Assembly (NCBI RefSeq): GCF_004331465.1
Contig: NZ_SJKB01000023.1
Location: 1 to 64,000, forward strand
Length of the DNA: 64,000 nt
Source: Kribbella pittospori
GTDB lineage: Bacteria; Actinomycetota; Actinomycetes; Propionibacteriales; Kribbellaceae
Reading direction: 5' to 3'
Of the stretch, positions 17,848 through 27,356 are shown piece after piece. Each line of letters starts with the position of its first letter. The first letter of the stretch is position 1. The translations under genes and the position numbers were made by a program. Below the pieces are notes generated by a model. The model saw nothing but the letters and a program-made list of their open reading frames with translations. It was not told where the DNA came from and searched no databases.

Positions 17848-18960
17848 TCACGCGATGGTGGACGTGATGGGGTCCCAGTCCTCAGGCAGTAGTTCGCCGA
17901 TGGCTACTGTGCTGGCGACGTCGACGAATTCGGCCCGTTCGATTGACTCGCTGATCGAGACCATGACGTCGAGCACGTGGTAGGCCAGCGCCCCGCTTGC
18001 GCGGTGCGGGCGTCCGGTGCGGATGGCGCGGGCCAGGTCTAGCACGCCGGTGCCCCGTCTGGACTTGGCCTGCGTGGTCGCAACTGTGCTCCACGGTTCG
18101 TTCTTGCCCTTCGGTTTGAACCGGATTTCGCCGTCGAACCGGTTCGGATCCGGCAGGGCGAGGGTCGCCTCGGTGCCGTCGATCTCCATCCAGCCGGATC
18201 GGCCGAGCGGCGAGTCGAAGCTGAAGATGCTCTGCGAGGACTGTCCGCTCTCGAATTGCGCGATCGCAGAGACGTGGCTTGGGACTGTGACGTCGAACAC
18301 CTCGCCGGCTCTGGGTCCGGAGCCGACAACCCGCTTGGCGCGGCCGATCGATCCGATGGCCGCGACCTTGGCGACCGGACCGAAGGTCTGGACCAGGGTG
18401 GTCAGGTAGTACGGGCCCATGTCGAACAACGGGCCGGCACCGTCTTGGAACAAGAAGTCGGGGTTGGGGTGCCAGGAGTCAGGGCCGGGTGACTGGAACA
18501 GTGTCAGCGCGGTCAACGGCGTACCGATGTCGCCGCGCTCGATGATCCGCCGGGCCGTCTGCAGGCCTTCGCCGAGGAAGGTGTCGGGCGCACACCCGAC
18601 TCGCAGGCCAACCATCTCGGCTTTCGCCAGCAGCTCGGCTGCGCTGTCGCGGTCCAGGGTCAGCGGTTTCTCGTTCCAGACGTGTTTGCCGGCCCGGACG
18701 GCGGCGGTGGCGACCGCGGCGTGCGCGGCCGGGGTGGTCAGGTTTACCACGATCTCGACACCGGGATCGCCGAGCACAGCGTCAACGTCACCAAAAACAG
18801 CGACGCCGTGCTTGTCGGCGCGAGCCTTCGCCGCGTCGGGGACGATGTCTCCGATCGCCACCACTTCGGTGTCAGCGAACGCGTTCAGGTTTTCCAGGTA
18901 GATGTCGCTGATGACACCGGCGCCGATAATGCCGACGCCGACAGCTCCGGTCACCGCCAT
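17848..18960 (-). CDS. Gfo/Idh/MocA-family sugar oxidoreductase
   Basis: 370 residues. Rossmann motif GVGIIGAGVISDIYLENL near residue 10 and the family's NEKPLTLD (EKP) motif near residue 97 are both present; GPYYLTTLVQTFGPV is in the C-terminal sheet domain. ATG 18960 is preferred over the in-frame ATG at 18969 because GGAAAGG is correctly spaced only for the former. It starts 1 bp after the isomerase stop, so the two are translationally coupled. It would oxidise or reduce a sugar carbon with NAD(P). Confidence 0.85.
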   Translation of the reverse strand: MAVTGAVGVGIIGAGVISDIYLENLNAFADTEVVAIGDIVPDAAKARADKHGVAVFGDVDAVLGDPGVEIVVNLTTPAAHAAVATAAVRAGKHVWNEKPLTLDRDSAAELLAKAEMVGLRVGCAPDTFLGEGLQTARRIIERGDIGTPLTALTLFQSPGPDSWHPNPDFLFQDGAGPLFDMGPYYLTTLVQTFGPVAKVAAIGSIGRAKRVVGSGPRAGEVFDVTVPSHVSAIAQFESGQSSQSIFSFDSPLGRSGWMEIDGTEATLALPDPNRFDGEIRFKPKGKNEPWSTVATTQAKSRRGTGVLDLARAIRTGRPHRASGALAYHVLDVMVSISESIERAEFVDVASTVAIGELLPEDWDPITSTIA

Positions 18961-18961
18961 G

Positions 18962-19708
18962 TCAGGCATCCTTTCCGGCCAGCAGGTAGCTGAGGCTGTC
19001 GCCGACGGCCTCGAACACGTCCCCGGAGGTGTCGTCGAGCTCGACCACGCCGTACTTCATCGACGGCGATGCCTTGATGAAGTCCCAGACCGGGATGACA
19101 CCTGAACCGACCGCGACCTGGTTGGTGTTGTCGCGCGATCCGTCGCCGTCCTTGATGTGCAGCGCGGCGACCCGGTCGCCGAGACGGCCCAGCAGCGCCG
19201 GCACATCCGCGCCGCCAACATGGGCCCAGTACGTGTCCACCTCGAGCACCACCTCGGGCGCGAGATTCTCCACCAGGACCTCAAGACCGTGCTTGCCGCC
19301 GAGGCGCTCCTCCAGCTCCCACCAGTGATTGTGGTAGCCGACGGTGAGACCGTAGCCGGCCGCCTTCTCGGCCGCGGCGTTGAGCTCGTCAGCGACGCTC
19401 GTGACGTAGGCGGCCGAGCTCCAGCTGCCGCGGTCCGAACTCGGTGCGATCACCGTCTCGATGCCGATCCGGGCGGCGGCCTCGAAGATCGGGCCGAGAT
19501 CGGCACCGAGCAGGCCCATGTGAGCGGTCGGAGCGGACAGCCCGTGCCTGGTCAAGCTGTCAGCGAGACCGGCGAACGTAACAAACGAATACGGTTCGAC
19601 GAGCTGGTAGCCGAGCTCGGCGATCCGCTCGAGCGTGCGGTCGAGATCGTCTTTCATCGCCGCCCGAACGGTGTAGAGCTGGAGGGATAAATTGGTTGCG
19701 TCGAGCAT
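18962..19708 (-). CDS. Sugar phosphate isomerase/epimerase (xylose-isomerase-like TIM barrel)
   Basis: 248 residues starting MLDATNLSLQLYTVRAAMKD. Metal-site residues of the family are visible: the Glu/His of YHNHWWELEE, VVLEVDTYW, and AALHIKDGD, with VVELDD near the end. ATG 19708 follows GAGGAG. These enzymes isomerise or epimerise keto and aldo sugars or dehydrated intermediates. It lies between two Gfo/Idh genes, as in inositol- and glycoside-oxidation operons. Confidence 0.85.
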   Translation of the reverse strand: MLDATNLSLQLYTVRAAMKDDLDRTLERIAELGYQLVEPYSFVTFAGLADSLTRHGLSAPTAHMGLLGADLGPIFEAAARIGIETVIAPSSDRGSWSSAAYVTSVADELNAAAEKAAGYGLTVGYHNHWWELEERLGGKHGLEVLVENLAPEVVLEVDTYWAHVGGADVPALLGRLGDRVAALHIKDGDGSRDNTNQVAVGSGVIPVWDFIKASPSMKYGVVELDDTSGDVFEAVGDSLSYLLAGKDA

Positions 19709-19818
19709 TCTTCTCCTCAGAAGTGGGAACACAGGCCGGAGATCTGCGCTGAAGATCCAGGGCTATCCGGCGGCCGAGTGGCTGGCTACCGTTCTGTGGA
19801 TCGGCTGCGCTAGCCCGG

Positions 19819-20859
19819 TCAGAAGAATCCGGTCTGCCTGCGGGCCTCGGTGACCATGGCGATCTGGCGGCGGACACTGGAAGGGGTAACGAAGGCTTCG
19901 GCGCGGTCACGCAAGGTGGCGTGGAGCGTGCGGTAGTAGTTCTGCGTCCGTTCAACCGGCGGTGGGATCTGGATCGTCTCCTCGGCCCAGTCGATCTTCT
20001 CGTGGTGGCTGTAAAGCCGACCCGCCGCGGCTTCCGGGCTGGCTTCCAATGCGGGCAGCGAGGTCGGGTCAAACCAGCGCACTTGAAGCTCGGAGGCAGA
20101 GGCGACGATGCCGCCGGCGGTGCCGACGACGAACCATTGGGGTTGCGGGAAGGCGACCGTTGCGCTGAACTCGATCTCGGCTAAGGGCCCCTTCTCCGGC
20201 CTCAGGGCGAGCTTGACGTGGTCCTCGGCGTCGCCGGCTGACACGGTGCGCCGCAGGTCTGCGAACACCGTCGTTGGGCTGTCACCGATCAGCAGCAGCA
20301 GTTGGTCGAGATAGTGCGACACGTTGTTGGAAAGTTCTCCGCCACCGTGTGAGCGCAGCGTCTGCCAGTCGGAGCGCCGGCCGAACCGGTGGATCGCGCG
20401 CCGCACCAGCACCACCTCGCCGATCCGGCCGGAGTCGATGATCTGCCTGACCTTCAGGAACGATGGTTCGAACCGGTTGTTCTGGAAGCAGGTGACTACT
20501 CGGTCGACCTCGTCGGCGACTGCGGTCAGCAAGTCGATCTCGGCGACGGTCTCGGCCATCGGTTTCTCGAGTACGACGTGTTTGCCTGCATGCAGAGCCA
20601 CAAGACCGAGTGGGACGTGGGTGTTCGACGGTGTCGCGACCACGACGAGTTCGACCTTGTCGTCGGCGATGAGGTGCTGCGGGTCGACGTACGCTGTCGC
20701 GCCGAGCTCGTTGGCCGCCTCCTGACGCCGTTCGGTCAGCGGGTCGGCGACGGCGACGACCCGGAACTGATCTGGCAGGTCGCGGAGTCCGGCGGCGTGG
20801 ATGTCCCAGCCGCTGCGGCCGAGGCCGATGATGCCGACTCTTACCTGTTCCGATGACAC
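19819..20859 (-). CDS. Gfo/Idh/MocA-family sugar oxidoreductase
   Basis: 346 residues from a GTG with GAAAGG upstream. Motifs: VGIIGLGRSGWDIHAAGL for NAD(P), VVLEKPMAET (EKP), and GGGELSNNVSHYLDQLLLL, which holds the active-site His. The sequence is distinct from the protein at 17848, so the operon has two non-redundant dehydrogenases. Such pairs often act as a 3-keto-forming dehydrogenase and a partner. It lies 56 bp after the permease gene. Confidence 0.85.
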   Translation of the reverse strand: MSSEQVRVGIIGLGRSGWDIHAAGLRDLPDQFRVVAVADPLTERRQEAANELGATAYVDPQHLIADDKVELVVVATPSNTHVPLGLVALHAGKHVVLEKPMAETVAEIDLLTAVADEVDRVVTCFQNNRFEPSFLKVRQIIDSGRIGEVVLVRRAIHRFGRRSDWQTLRSHGGGELSNNVSHYLDQLLLLIGDSPTTVFADLRRTVSAGDAEDHVKLALRPEKGPLAEIEFSATVAFPQPQWFVVGTAGGIVASASELQVRWFDPTSLPALEASPEAAAGRLYSHHEKIDWAEETIQIPPPVERTQNYYRTLHATLRDRAEAFVTPSSVRRQIAMVTEARRQTGFF

Positions 20860-20915
20860 GGTGAACCTTTCTCAGTCGTTCTTGATTGGCCGTTTCCGGG
20901 ATGCGGCCGTCTCGA

Positions 20916-21878
20916 TCAGCCCTTGACCGCGCCGATGATGACGCCCTTGGCGAAGTGCTTTTGCAGGAACGGGTAGACCAGGCAAATCGGCACCAGGCTG
21001 ACGACGAGGATCGCCATCTGCAGCGACTGCTGCGGCGGGACGCGGTCGCTGGGCAGGTCGACCCCGACCGAGGTGTTGTCCACGACATAGGTGCGAAGGA
21101 CGAGCTGCAGGGGCCACTTCTCGGTCGAGTTGATGTAGAGGACGGCGTTGAAGAACGCGTTCCAGTAGGTCACCGCGTTGAACAGTGCGATCACCGCGAG
21201 CGCGGCTTTCGACAGCGGCACCATGATGGAGGTGAGGATCCGCAGTTCGCCGGCGCCGTCGATCCGGGCGGCCTCGATCAGCGCCTGCGGTACCTCCAGG
21301 AAGAACCCGCGCATCAAGATCACCTGGAACCCCGACACCATCGTCGGCAAGATGAGCGCCCAGTACGAATCGAGCAGACCCAGTTGCTTGACCACGAGAT
21401 AGTTCGGGATCATGCCGGCTGAGAACAGCATGGTGAACAGCACCATCAACAGGATCGGGCGGTGCGCGAAGCTGCCGGGCCGCGACAGCGCGTAGGCCAG
21501 CATCGTCACTACTGTGACCGACAACGCCGTGCCGACGAAGGTGATCAGGATGGACACGATGGTTGCCCGGGTGACCACGCCGCCGCGGAAGATCGCCTCG
21601 TAGGCAGCCAGGGTCGGATGCTCGGGGAACAACACGTAGCCGCCCGTCGCGTTGATCTGGCCCTGGTCGGCCAGGCTGGTCGAGATGACCGCGATGAACG
21701 GAACGATCACCAGCAGGCAAGCGACCAGCAGCACGATGCCCTTCAGCGCCCGGGTCGGGATGCTTGGCAGGTTCACCCCGTTGATCGCCTGCACCCGCTG
21801 GCTGTGGCTCATCCCGGGGATCGTCTTGGCCGGCGAGCCACCCCGTTTCTTGCGCGGCGTCGAGGTTGTTGTGCTCAT
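20916..21878 (-). CDS. Carbohydrate ABC transporter permease (LplC type)
   Basis: 320 residues, six predicted membrane spans after a basic 40-residue N-terminus. The EAA loop that contacts the ATPase reads EAARIDGAGELRILTSIMVP. Ending AKGVIIGAVKG is the usual C-terminus of the family. It pairs with the permease encoded 5 bp upstream and with a binding protein of the divergent gene at 25634. No ATPase is in the window; CUT1 systems often share one encoded elsewhere. Confidence 0.9.
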   Translation of the reverse strand: MSTTTSTPRKKRGGSPAKTIPGMSHSQRVQAINGVNLPSIPTRALKGIVLLVACLLVIVPFIAVISTSLADQGQINATGGYVLFPEHPTLAAYEAIFRGGVVTRATIVSILITFVGTALSVTVVTMLAYALSRPGSFAHRPILLMVLFTMLFSAGMIPNYLVVKQLGLLDSYWALILPTMVSGFQVILMRGFFLEVPQALIEAARIDGAGELRILTSIMVPLSKAALAVIALFNAVTYWNAFFNAVLYINSTEKWPLQLVLRTYVVDNTSVGVDLPSDRVPPQQSLQMAILVVSLVPICLVYPFLQKHFAKGVIIGAVKG

Positions 21879-21883
21879 CGTGA

Positions 21884-22936
21884 TCAGTCCTTGGTCGAGT
21901 AGATGCCGCGTTCACCGAAGAGGTGGGCCACCTTGTTGGCGCCGAGCACCAAAGCGGTGCCAACAAGGCCCTTCACCAAGCCGACCGCGGCCGACGCGCC
22001 CCAGTCGCCGCCGACGATGCCTCGGTTGTAGACGTAGGTATCGAGTACTTCTGAGGCTTCGAGCCCTACCGGCCCTTGCTGGAGGAAGATTTGCTCGAAC
22101 CCGACGGTCAGCGCATCGCCGAGCCGCAGGATCAGCAGCAGAATGATCACGCCACGAATCGCCGGCAACGTGATGTGCCAGAGCTGCCGCAAGCGGCCGC
22201 CACCGTCGACCGCGACAGCTTCGTAGAGCTCGAGATCGACGCGCGAGATCGCCGCCAAGAAGATGATCGTGCCCCAGCCCGCGTCCTTCCAGATGACCTG
22301 TGAAGTGATCAGCGGGATGAACAGGTCGGGGTTCCCGATGATGCTGAGCAGCGGGAGATCGTGCGCGCGGGCCCACGTGTTGTAGAGGCCGGCGTTGCCC
22401 AGCATGTGCTGGAAGATCGCGACCACGATGACCCATGACATGAAGTGCGGAAGGTACAAGATCGACTGCACCACGCGCTTGATCCGCTCCCCCAGTAGCG
22501 AGTTCAGCAGCAGCGCCAACGCGATCGGCACAGGGAACACGACCAGGATCTGCAACAGGGAGATGACCAGAGTGTTCTTCAACGCGTTCAGGAAGTACGG
22601 GTCACCATTGAAGACAACCCTGAAGTTCTCCAACCCCACCCACGGCGCTTCCCAGATCCCCAGATAGGGCTGGTAGTCCTTGAATGCGATCACGTTGCCG
22701 AGCAGCGGAACGTAATGGAACAACACGACGAGGAAGACTCCCGGCGCGGCGAACAGCAACAATGCCTTGTCCCGCCGCATCCGGCCGAAGAATGAGACCT
22801 TCGGCTTGGCCGGATCAGGCCGAGTTCGCCGTTCCTTGCGGCCTGGATCAGACGACTGGTCGCCTGCCTGCGGCTCGGCATCGGCTGACTGTGTGTTGCT
22901 GGCACCGACTACAGCGCCGGCGTTGTGCGAACTCAT
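21884..22936 (-). CDS. Carbohydrate ABC transporter permease (LplB type)
   Basis: 350 residues. A polar 70-residue N-terminus precedes the first span (ALLLFAAPGVFLVVLFHYVP). The EAA loop is YEAVAVDGGGRLRQLWHITL. ATG 22936 follows CCAGGGAGGTGGC, so the much longer open frame upstream is not coding. It is the first gene of the minus-strand operon that runs to 15555 (permeases, two oxidoreductases, isomerase, hydroxyacid dehydrogenase, deletion scar, esterase). Confidence 0.9.
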   Translation of the reverse strand: MSSHNAGAVVGASNTQSADAEPQAGDQSSDPGRKERRTRPDPAKPKVSFFGRMRRDKALLLFAAPGVFLVVLFHYVPLLGNVIAFKDYQPYLGIWEAPWVGLENFRVVFNGDPYFLNALKNTLVISLLQILVVFPVPIALALLLNSLLGERIKRVVQSILYLPHFMSWVIVVAIFQHMLGNAGLYNTWARAHDLPLLSIIGNPDLFIPLITSQVIWKDAGWGTIIFLAAISRVDLELYEAVAVDGGGRLRQLWHITLPAIRGVIILLLILRLGDALTVGFEQIFLQQGPVGLEASEVLDTYVYNRGIVGGDWGASAAVGLVKGLVGTALVLGANKVAHLFGERGIYSTKD

Positions 22937-23553
22937 GCCACCTCCCTGGTGTTTGTGAGCGTCTCCCTCGCAGCGTCCATGCTCCGAGCCGCTGCGGCGC
23001 CGCGTCGATAGTGGGGAACGTGGATGATGTCGCATCGAGGCGGGTGTGGCGGTCCCTCGATGGGTCTCATGCTGGTTCTCCAGGATTCCGGTCCGTGCGG
23101 CGAGGCTTGTCAACTGTCCTTCCTGGTGCCGGACCCCTTCACCTGTGCGATCCCGTCGTCGCCGGGTGCCGGGCCCCAGACATGTCTCCAGCGCAAACTG
23201 GTCGGGTCCGGGTGGCTGAGGTTGGGCCTTAGCCACCCGGAGTTCGACTCTCGGGTCGATCGCTTGCGCATGGCGGGTCAGAGATTTCAGGCTCGGGCCC
23301 CCTTGTCAGGTTGGTTGCTGCTCGAGGATGAGGGTGTAGTCGCGATGCGTCGATTCGCGTGGACTCCAGTGGTCGCGAGGGAATCATTGGGGCTCCCGAC
23401 GATGGCCGGCACCGTGGTACCCGCGACGGCCACCGTCTGCTCAGCGGCCTGAGTTCGAAGCTGCTGAGCCGCGCGCCGTTGATAGCTACTGCCGTCAGCG
23501 AGGTGCCTCGACACGCCGGCGACTCTCCGCGGCGCGCTGGCGCAGCATGCGGT
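22937..23553. other. Upstream region of the sugar locus 1 operon
   Basis: About 600 bp with no supportable gene; open frames on both strands lack motifs. It must hold the promoter of the permease-to-esterase operon, but I see no convincing -35/-10 pair and no copy of the 18-bp AraC-site found at 24432 and 25419. Confidence 0.4.
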
Positions 23554-24324
23554 TCAGGCGAAGTGCAGGGTGGGGTCTTCGGCGAGCCGGGAGCCGAAGG
23601 CGTACCGGCGGTAGTGCTGGTAGTGGGCGGTGTAGAGATCGCCGGCTGCGGCCGGGCCGTAGGTGAGGTACAGCTGCGTGCGGCTGACGTTGGCCGTGTT
23701 CGGGCCGCTGCGGTGCGGCACGAGCGATCCGAAAAAGATCATGTCGCCGGGCTGGGTCTCGACCAGCTCACCGCCGCTGGTGTCGACCTTGGCGATCTCA
23801 TCGGCGTTCATGTTGCGCAGCTCGCCAGGTGTCGTCAGGAGCTGGTGATGCTGGCCCGGGAACACCTCCAGTCCACCGTTCTCGGCCGTCGCGCTGTCGA
23901 TGGCGACCATGACCGAGATCAGGGACTCGAAGGGGAATCCCTGCCAGAACCCGGCGTCTTGGTGCATTCCGTAGCCACTCTGCCCCGGAAGCTTGAAGAT
24001 CAGCTTGTCCTTGAACAGCTTCGGCTCGTCGAGGTACATGTCACGGAGCGGACTGAGGATTCGTTCGTCGCGAACCAGCGCGGACAGCGCCGGCGATACG
24101 TCGTGCACCGGGTCCAGCTTCTCCAGACGCCGCTCACCGTTCACCTGGCGGTGCGCCGACCGAATGTTGCTCCGGTCAACCAGGTACGGGGTCGCCTGCA
24201 GTCTTTCGACCTCGGCTTTGAGTACGGCGATTTCGGCTTCGTCGAGAACGCCGCGCAGGACCATGTAGCCCTTCGAGTGGTAGTCGGCGATCTGCACGTC
24301 ATCCATGACTGCGATTGTTGACAT
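23554..24324 (-). CDS. Phytanoyl-CoA dioxygenase (PhyH)-family protein
   Basis: 256 residues. The 2-oxoglutarate/Fe(II) facial triad is visible as HQD in SGYGMHQDAGFWQG and the distal His in LVPHRSGPN, followed by SRTQLYLTY with the expected Arg. ATG 24324 follows AAGGAGAAAAGACC. Members hydroxylate diverse small molecules; in sugar loci they are thought to hydroxylate or demethylate substrates, which is inference here. It faces the AraC gene's 3' end and has a copy of the AraC-linked 18-bp repeat 108 bp upstream. Confidence 0.85.
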   Translation of the reverse strand: MSTIAVMDDVQIADYHSKGYMVLRGVLDEAEIAVLKAEVERLQATPYLVDRSNIRSAHRQVNGERRLEKLDPVHDVSPALSALVRDERILSPLRDMYLDEPKLFKDKLIFKLPGQSGYGMHQDAGFWQGFPFESLISVMVAIDSATAENGGLEVFPGQHHQLLTTPGELRNMNADEIAKVDTSGGELVETQPGDMIFFGSLVPHRSGPNTANVSRTQLYLTYGPAAAGDLYTAHYQHYRRYAFGSRLAEDPTLHFA

Positions 24325-24431
24325 GGTCTTTTCTCCTTCGCGCCGGCCAGAAACACACGCTCTGCCGGACTTGGTGACACCCACCACGCTAGGTTCGCGG
24401 CGGTCGCGCGACCATAGCCGCGACACTCGTT

Positions 24432-24449
24432 CACCTGCACTTTTCTGCG
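24432..24449 (-). promoter_or_regulatory. AraC-linked 18-bp repeat, copy 1
   Basis: Minus strand CGCAGAAAAGTGCAGGTG, identical to 25419-25436 on the plus strand. It lies 108 bp upstream of the PhyH start. Exact repetition upstream of the two flanking units suggests an operator for the AraC protein encoded between them. Confidence 0.6.
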
Positions 24450-24590
24450 CTCATTTCGGTCCACATCCGACCGCTAGAATGCCTCACCACTAGCTGTTCT
24501 GACGCGAAGCTGTAGTCACTTGGCCGACAGTGCTGCCTCGAGTTCTGTGCGGATACGGTCACCCCTCCGGAGCGCCAGCTATATCGTCAG

Positions 24591-25409
24591 TCAGACCCGT
24601 CGTGATTCGCGATAGCTGGTGGGCGTGTGTCCCGTGACCTGGCGGAAGACTCGGGAGAAGTAGAACGGACTGCTGTATCCGCAGTCGTCGGCGATCGACG
24701 CCACGGACCGGTCGGTATCGAGCAGGAGTCGCTGGGCCCGGGCGAGCCGTAGCTCGGTAAGGTAGCGAACCGGGGGCACACCGTAGGCTTTGCGGAATCG
24801 TCGTGTGAACTGAGTCGGGCTCATACTGAGGGCGTCCGCGACGGTCTGGATGGAAGCGTTGCGGCGTGGAACGAGCTCTTCGAGGTGGGCGGCACCGCGG
24901 ACGGCGGCAGAGTCGGCTGGCCGGGCTGACGGTTGGTGCTCCCAACCGATGAGGACCAGGACGTCAACCAAAACATGGGTCTGCACGTGACGCCGCCGGG
25001 CGTTGCGTAGTTCCCGGCTGTCGTCGAGGATGCGGAAGTTCGCGCGCAGCCTTCGGCGATCAGAGACCGAGATCTTGCCGGCCGGCCACCACGGCTCGAG
25101 TTCTGGATCGACGAGATCGAACTCAGCGAACCAGAACCGCGACGGCTCAAGTAGCTCCCGGTCCATCGTGGTGTTCGGCGGGCACAAAATGAGCTCGCCG
25201 CTGATGCACTCCCCGCTGGAGTGCGTACGCTCGCCGTTCGCTGCGCGCCCTGGACCACTCGGTCGGAGGGTGTACGCGAACCGGCCTGTGACCGGGGCGA
25301 GCAGGACCCAGCTGCGATAGACATCGGTCGCATACATGAAGTGCTGTCGAAGCCCGGTGACATCGAAACGACGGAGCGCTACGGCTTCCGGTTTAGTTGC
25401 TCCGGGCAT
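24591..25409 (-). CDS. AraC-family transcriptional regulator
   Basis: 272 residues. The N-terminal 150 form a cupin-like sensing domain (WVLLAPVTGRFAYTLRPSG). The C-terminal 100 hold two helix-turn-helix motifs: IQTVADALSMSPTQFTRRFR and SVASIADDCGYSSPFYFSRV, ending FRQVTGHTPTSYRESRR as is usual. ATG 25409 follows GGAGGAAGCG. It lies divergent from the binding-protein gene and next to the PhyH gene, so it probably controls sugar locus 1 in response to the imported sugar. Confidence 0.9.
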   Translation of the reverse strand: MPGATKPEAVALRRFDVTGLRQHFMYATDVYRSWVLLAPVTGRFAYTLRPSGPGRAANGERTHSSGECISGELILCPPNTTMDRELLEPSRFWFAEFDLVDPELEPWWPAGKISVSDRRRLRANFRILDDSRELRNARRRHVQTHVLVDVLVLIGWEHQPSARPADSAAVRGAAHLEELVPRRNASIQTVADALSMSPTQFTRRFRKAYGVPPVRYLTELRLARAQRLLLDTDRSVASIADDCGYSSPFYFSRVFRQVTGHTPTSYRESRRV

Positions 25410-25418
25410 CGCTTCCTC

Positions 25419-25436
25419 CGCAGAAAAGTGCAGGTG
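25419..25436 (+). promoter_or_regulatory. AraC-linked 18-bp repeat, copy 2
   Basis: CGCAGAAAAGTGCAGGTG lies just upstream of the AraC ribosome site, in the 224-bp gap shared with the divergent binding-protein gene. Outside the core, GTGGACG here and GTGAACG at copy 1 extend the match. Binding here would repress araC and could activate the transporter gene. Confidence 0.6.
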
Positions 25437-25633
25437 GACGGCAGTCTTGGATATGGCTGACGCCCACTCTACGGTCTAGTTTCAGCTCGATAGAGACCGT
25501 CAAATGCACGGCATGTCGGATCCCAGGACCTCGACGAAGAGGGAACGGGCCGGCCGGTTGACCTGTCCCAGTGTGGCGGCAGATCTTCACAAGCAGGCAG
25601 CGTCGCTGTCTCCTCGGAAGGATGGACTGATCC

Positions 25634-27268
25634 ATGTACGACGACATCGTCTCCTCCCATCTCAGCCGCCGGTCCCTGCTCAGGCTCGGTCTGTCCGGTG
25701 CGGCGCTGACCGCTGGTGGCGGGCTTCTTGCCGGATGCTCAAGCAGCGGAGATTCCCGCGGCGTGGTGCCGGCTTCTGAGCGTGTTCCACTGCCGGCGTA
25801 CGTGCCCTTCGAGGGCGCCCGGCCTGACCTCAAGGGCGAGAAGGGGTCGGCGGATGGTTTCCTGCACTACCCGCAGAACCCACCGAAATCTGTCGACGGC
25901 CGGCCTGGTGACGGAGCGCCGATCACTGCGATGTTGGCGATCTTCTACCCTGCGTGGCCGGCTGCGTCGGAGAACGCGGCCTGGAGCTACTTGAACGAGC
26001 AACTCGGCAGCGAACTCCAGATCCAACAGGTCCCATCGCCGGACTACGTGGCGCGGTTCGCGACCACGATCGCCGGAAACGATCTCCCGGCGGTCATGCA
26101 GGTCGGCAAAGTCGCGCGTCTTCCAGAACTGATGAAGGCCAAGTTCGTCGACCTGACCAAGTACCTGTCCGGTGACGCGGTCAAGAAGTACCCGAACCTG
26201 GCGAACATCCCGTCGGAGGCGTGGCCGGCTGGGGTGTTCAACAACGCCATCTACGGCATCCCCACCACGCGAGGCATGTGGCAATCCAGCGTGCTGTTCA
26301 ACCGGAGTGATCTGATCAAGGCCAAGGGCCTGGACGCCGGCCAGATCGCCAGCTTCGACGACCTGTTCTCGCTGTGCAAAGAACTGACCGACTCGAAGAA
26401 TTCGGTCTGGGCCCTCGCCACCCCTCCGATCGGCTACATCCGTCAGATGCTGAAGATGCCGAACGTGTGGCGACTGGACGGCGGCAAGCTCACCAACGCC
26501 TACGAGGTGCCCGAACAAGAAGAAGTCCTCAACGCCTGCATCAAGCTATGGAAGGCCGGCGTCGTTCATCCCGACGCGTTCGCACTGAACAGCGAGCAGA
26601 CTCGCCAGTTCTTCATCGGTGGGCGGACGCTGATCTGCGGCGGCAACTACCAGGCGTGGTCTCGCTTCCATCGCGAGCACAAGCCTGGCACCAGCTTCGA
26701 CCTCGACGCCCTGCCACTGCCGGGATACTCGGGCGGGCAGGGCACGTTCCACCTGGCCGAGCCGGCGTACTCGGTCGGAGGGATCTCGAAGGGCAACGAG
26801 GACCGCGTCGAAACCATCCTCAAGGTCTGGAACTACCTGGCGGCACCGTTCGGCAGCGCGGAGTACCTCGCTGCGATCTACGGCCAGTCAGGCCCGGACT
26901 ACACGCTCAACGGCTCAGATCCCGTGCAGACTGCTCGCGGCCTCCGAGAGCAGCTGCTCTTGACTCCCCTGGTCGCTGCTCCGGGCGTTGCCTACTACCC
27001 GAACGACTCACAGGTCACGGAGAAGACCCACGCCCACATGAAGAAGATGGCCAACACGAACGCGATCCAGAATCCGGCCCTGTACCAGTACTCGGAGACC
27101 GCTTCTGCAAAGGGAGGCGAGCTGAACAAGCGCATGGACAGCGACTTCAACGACATCATTCAGGGCCGCAAGAAGATCAGCGACTGGGCCAAGTCGGTGG
27201 CCAGCTGGCGCTCCGGAGGCGGTGACCGGATCCGCACAGAACTCGAGGCAGCAATGTCGGCCAAGTAA
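25634..27268 (+). CDS. Extracellular sugar-binding lipoprotein (LplA type)
   Basis: 544 residues. A Tat-like signal (SRRSLLRLGLSGAALTAGGG) runs into a lipobox LLAGC at about residue 36, so the protein is exported folded and lipid-anchored. The body is a family-1 solute-binding protein (PAWPAASENAAWSYLNEQLG, PGTSFDLDALPLPGY). It is the likely partner of the permeases at 20916 and 21884. ATG 25634 follows GGAAGGATGG at a long spacing. Confidence 0.9.
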   Translation: MYDDIVSSHLSRRSLLRLGLSGAALTAGGGLLAGCSSSGDSRGVVPASERVPLPAYVPFEGARPDLKGEKGSADGFLHYPQNPPKSVDGRPGDGAPITAMLAIFYPAWPAASENAAWSYLNEQLGSELQIQQVPSPDYVARFATTIAGNDLPAVMQVGKVARLPELMKAKFVDLTKYLSGDAVKKYPNLANIPSEAWPAGVFNNAIYGIPTTRGMWQSSVLFNRSDLIKAKGLDAGQIASFDDLFSLCKELTDSKNSVWALATPPIGYIRQMLKMPNVWRLDGGKLTNAYEVPEQEEVLNACIKLWKAGVVHPDAFALNSEQTRQFFIGGRTLICGGNYQAWSRFHREHKPGTSFDLDALPLPGYSGGQGTFHLAEPAYSVGGISKGNEDRVETILKVWNYLAAPFGSAEYLAAIYGQSGPDYTLNGSDPVQTARGLREQLLLTPLVAAPGVAYYPNDSQVTEKTHAHMKKMANTNAIQNPALYQYSETASAKGGELNKRMDSDFNDIIQGRKKISDWAKSVASWRSGGGDRIRTELEAAMSAK

Positions 27269-27356
27269 CTGCGCCTTCGCATCAGAACAAATAGTGGTGA
27301 GGCGTTCTGGTCCCTTTCAGCCGACCGGACCGCCGTCAACGACGAGAGGATCCACA

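Noticed and set aside
23359..24321. 320-codon plus-strand frame
   Set aside because: Antisense to the dioxygenase gene, whose metal-binding motifs are clear.
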